A DNA stretch of 64,000 nucleotides from Lacrimispora amygdalina (GTDB taxonomy: Bacteria; Bacillota; Clostridia; Lachnospirales; Lachnospiraceae): assembly GCF_003432035.1 (NCBI RefSeq), contig NZ_QOHO01000002.1, positions 1 through 64,000 on the forward strand, given 5' to 3'. Both the position numbers and the translations under genes were made by a program. Shown here piece by piece: positions 63,565 to 64,000 of this stretch. Position 1 is the first letter of the stretch, and each line of letters opens with the position of its first letter. The notes under the pieces are model-generated. The model saw only the letters and a program-made list of their open reading frames with translations. It had not been told where the DNA came from and did not search any database.

Positions 63565-64000
63565 TCATTTTGCAGAAAGGCCCTCCTTCCACTTATTTCC
63601 AAAGGCACAGTAACTGTCCTCCGCCATATAGTCGCCTTCGTGATAATACCCCGCTCTTGCCCTGCAGCCGCCGCATTCTTCTTTATAGGCGCACACACCA
63701 CAGGTTCCTTTGTACTGTCTGCTCCGCAGCTTTTCAAACACACTGCTGCCGAACCAAATTTTATCAAAGGGCTCTGTCCGGATGTTCCCTGCTATTTCCG
63801 TCATATAAGCACAAGGTCTGACCAATCCCTCCGGAGTAATCACACAATAAGACAAGCCGGCAAGGCAGCCCTTTTTAAAACGGCTCTTAACCTCCAGCTC
63901 CTTTGCCACACGGACAAATTGGGGCGCACAGGTTGGCTTTATATCAATGGGTACTTTTTTCTGTTTCTCCATAATGGTTTTTAATAATGCTTCATATTCC
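63565..64000 (-). CDS. C-terminal part of an AhbD/NirJ-like radical SAM protein (partial)
   Basis: The frame is open to the window edge, so this is the last 145 codons of a longer gene. It contains the SPASM auxiliary-cluster region: CLAGLSYCVITPEGLVRPC, then CGVCAYKEECGGCRARAGYYHEGDYMAEDSYC, a pattern typical of AhbD/NirJ heme-pathway radical SAM enzymes. The radical SAM core lies outside. Small cysteine-containing frames in other phases are shadows. The 145 bases between its stop and the next gene hold nothing recognisable. Confidence 0.82.
   Translation of the reverse strand, partial: EYEALLKTIMEKQKKVPIDIKPTCAPQFVRVAKELEVKSRFKKGCLAGLSYCVITPEGLVRPCAYMTEIAGNIRTEPFDKIWFGSSVFEKLRSRQYKGTCGVCAYKEECGGCRARAGYYHEGDYMAEDSYCAFGNKWKEGLSAK

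Noticed and set aside
63489-63767. Cysteine-containing small frame as a peptide precursor for the radical SAM protein
   Set aside because: It lies in another phase over the SPASM coding region, so its cysteines are a shadow of that gene.
1-64000. CRISPR arrays, rRNA genes, prophage or intact insertion sequences
   Set aside because: No regularly spaced repeats, rRNA sequence, phage genes or transposase genes were seen.

Overview
The window reads as chromosome of an endospore-forming anaerobic Firmicute, most likely a Lachnospiraceae member of the Clostridium/Lacrimispora type. This is inferred from the complete spoIIA and spoVA operons, spore photoproduct lyase, Csp-type germination subtilases, AGGAGG-type ribosome binding sites, many sugar-operon regulators and moderate GC. 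Nothing here fixes a species. I saw no rRNA, CRISPR array, prophage or intact insertion sequence. The first 165 bases may be the tail of a mobile element.

Layout. 0.2-6.5 kb (minus): the forespore spoIIAA-spoIIAB-sigF operon, followed by a small membrane gene and spoVAA-AB-AC-AD-AE behind a well-matched sigma-G promoter; then a TPR membrane protein, a 46-residue gene and folC, transcribed toward them. 8-14.7 kb: ridA, a DUF1836 protein, a TrpR-like regulator, a HAD phosphatase, an orphan substrate-binding lipoprotein, an amine oxidase and a 2-hydroxyacid dehydrogenase. 14.8-20.2 kb: tRNA-Ala(CGC) and tRNA-Val(CAC), then a germination-like cluster: a LysM/GH18 protein with altered catalytic residues, a decayed csp remnant, a stand-alone csp prodomain and two full-length Csp-like subtilases. 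In both the catalytic serine is glycine. 20.3-22.5 kb: a small membrane protein and a chemoreceptor.

22.6-29.6 kb (minus): an L-ascorbate (ula) operon with lactonase, three PTS components, DeoR regulator, two epimerases and a beta-propeller protein. No UlaD decarboxylase is in the window. Four copies of one operator-like element mark its control regions. Divergent from it is splB, with a sigma-G-like promoter. 30.9-40.7 kb: lgt; a LacI-controlled aldolase/transporter pair with matching operators; LysR; an unknown gene with a split chromate-type transporter; a second chemoreceptor. 40.8-48.6 kb: glycerate kinase, GntP permease and a CdaR regulator; a DUF6483 protein; a DUF1858 redox protein next to lon; a TetR regulator whose own promoter and the lon promoter carry the same palindrome.

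48.6-59.7 kb: two carbohydrate loci, MFS-esterase-AraC and GH5-MFS-GH42-GH43, the second facing a divergent AraC regulator. 59.8-61.1 kb: a TrpA-like TIM barrel behind a deletion fusion of a PTS regulator and a UlaA-type permease. 61.3-64 kb: a zinc-ribbon/TPR membrane protein, two small membrane proteins, and the C-terminal part of an AhbD/NirJ-like radical SAM protein cut by the window edge.

Starts were adjusted by ribosome binding site and family length. Several small genes under 60 codons were found by reading intergenic DNA directly. All functions are by recognition of motifs and context; no database search was run.
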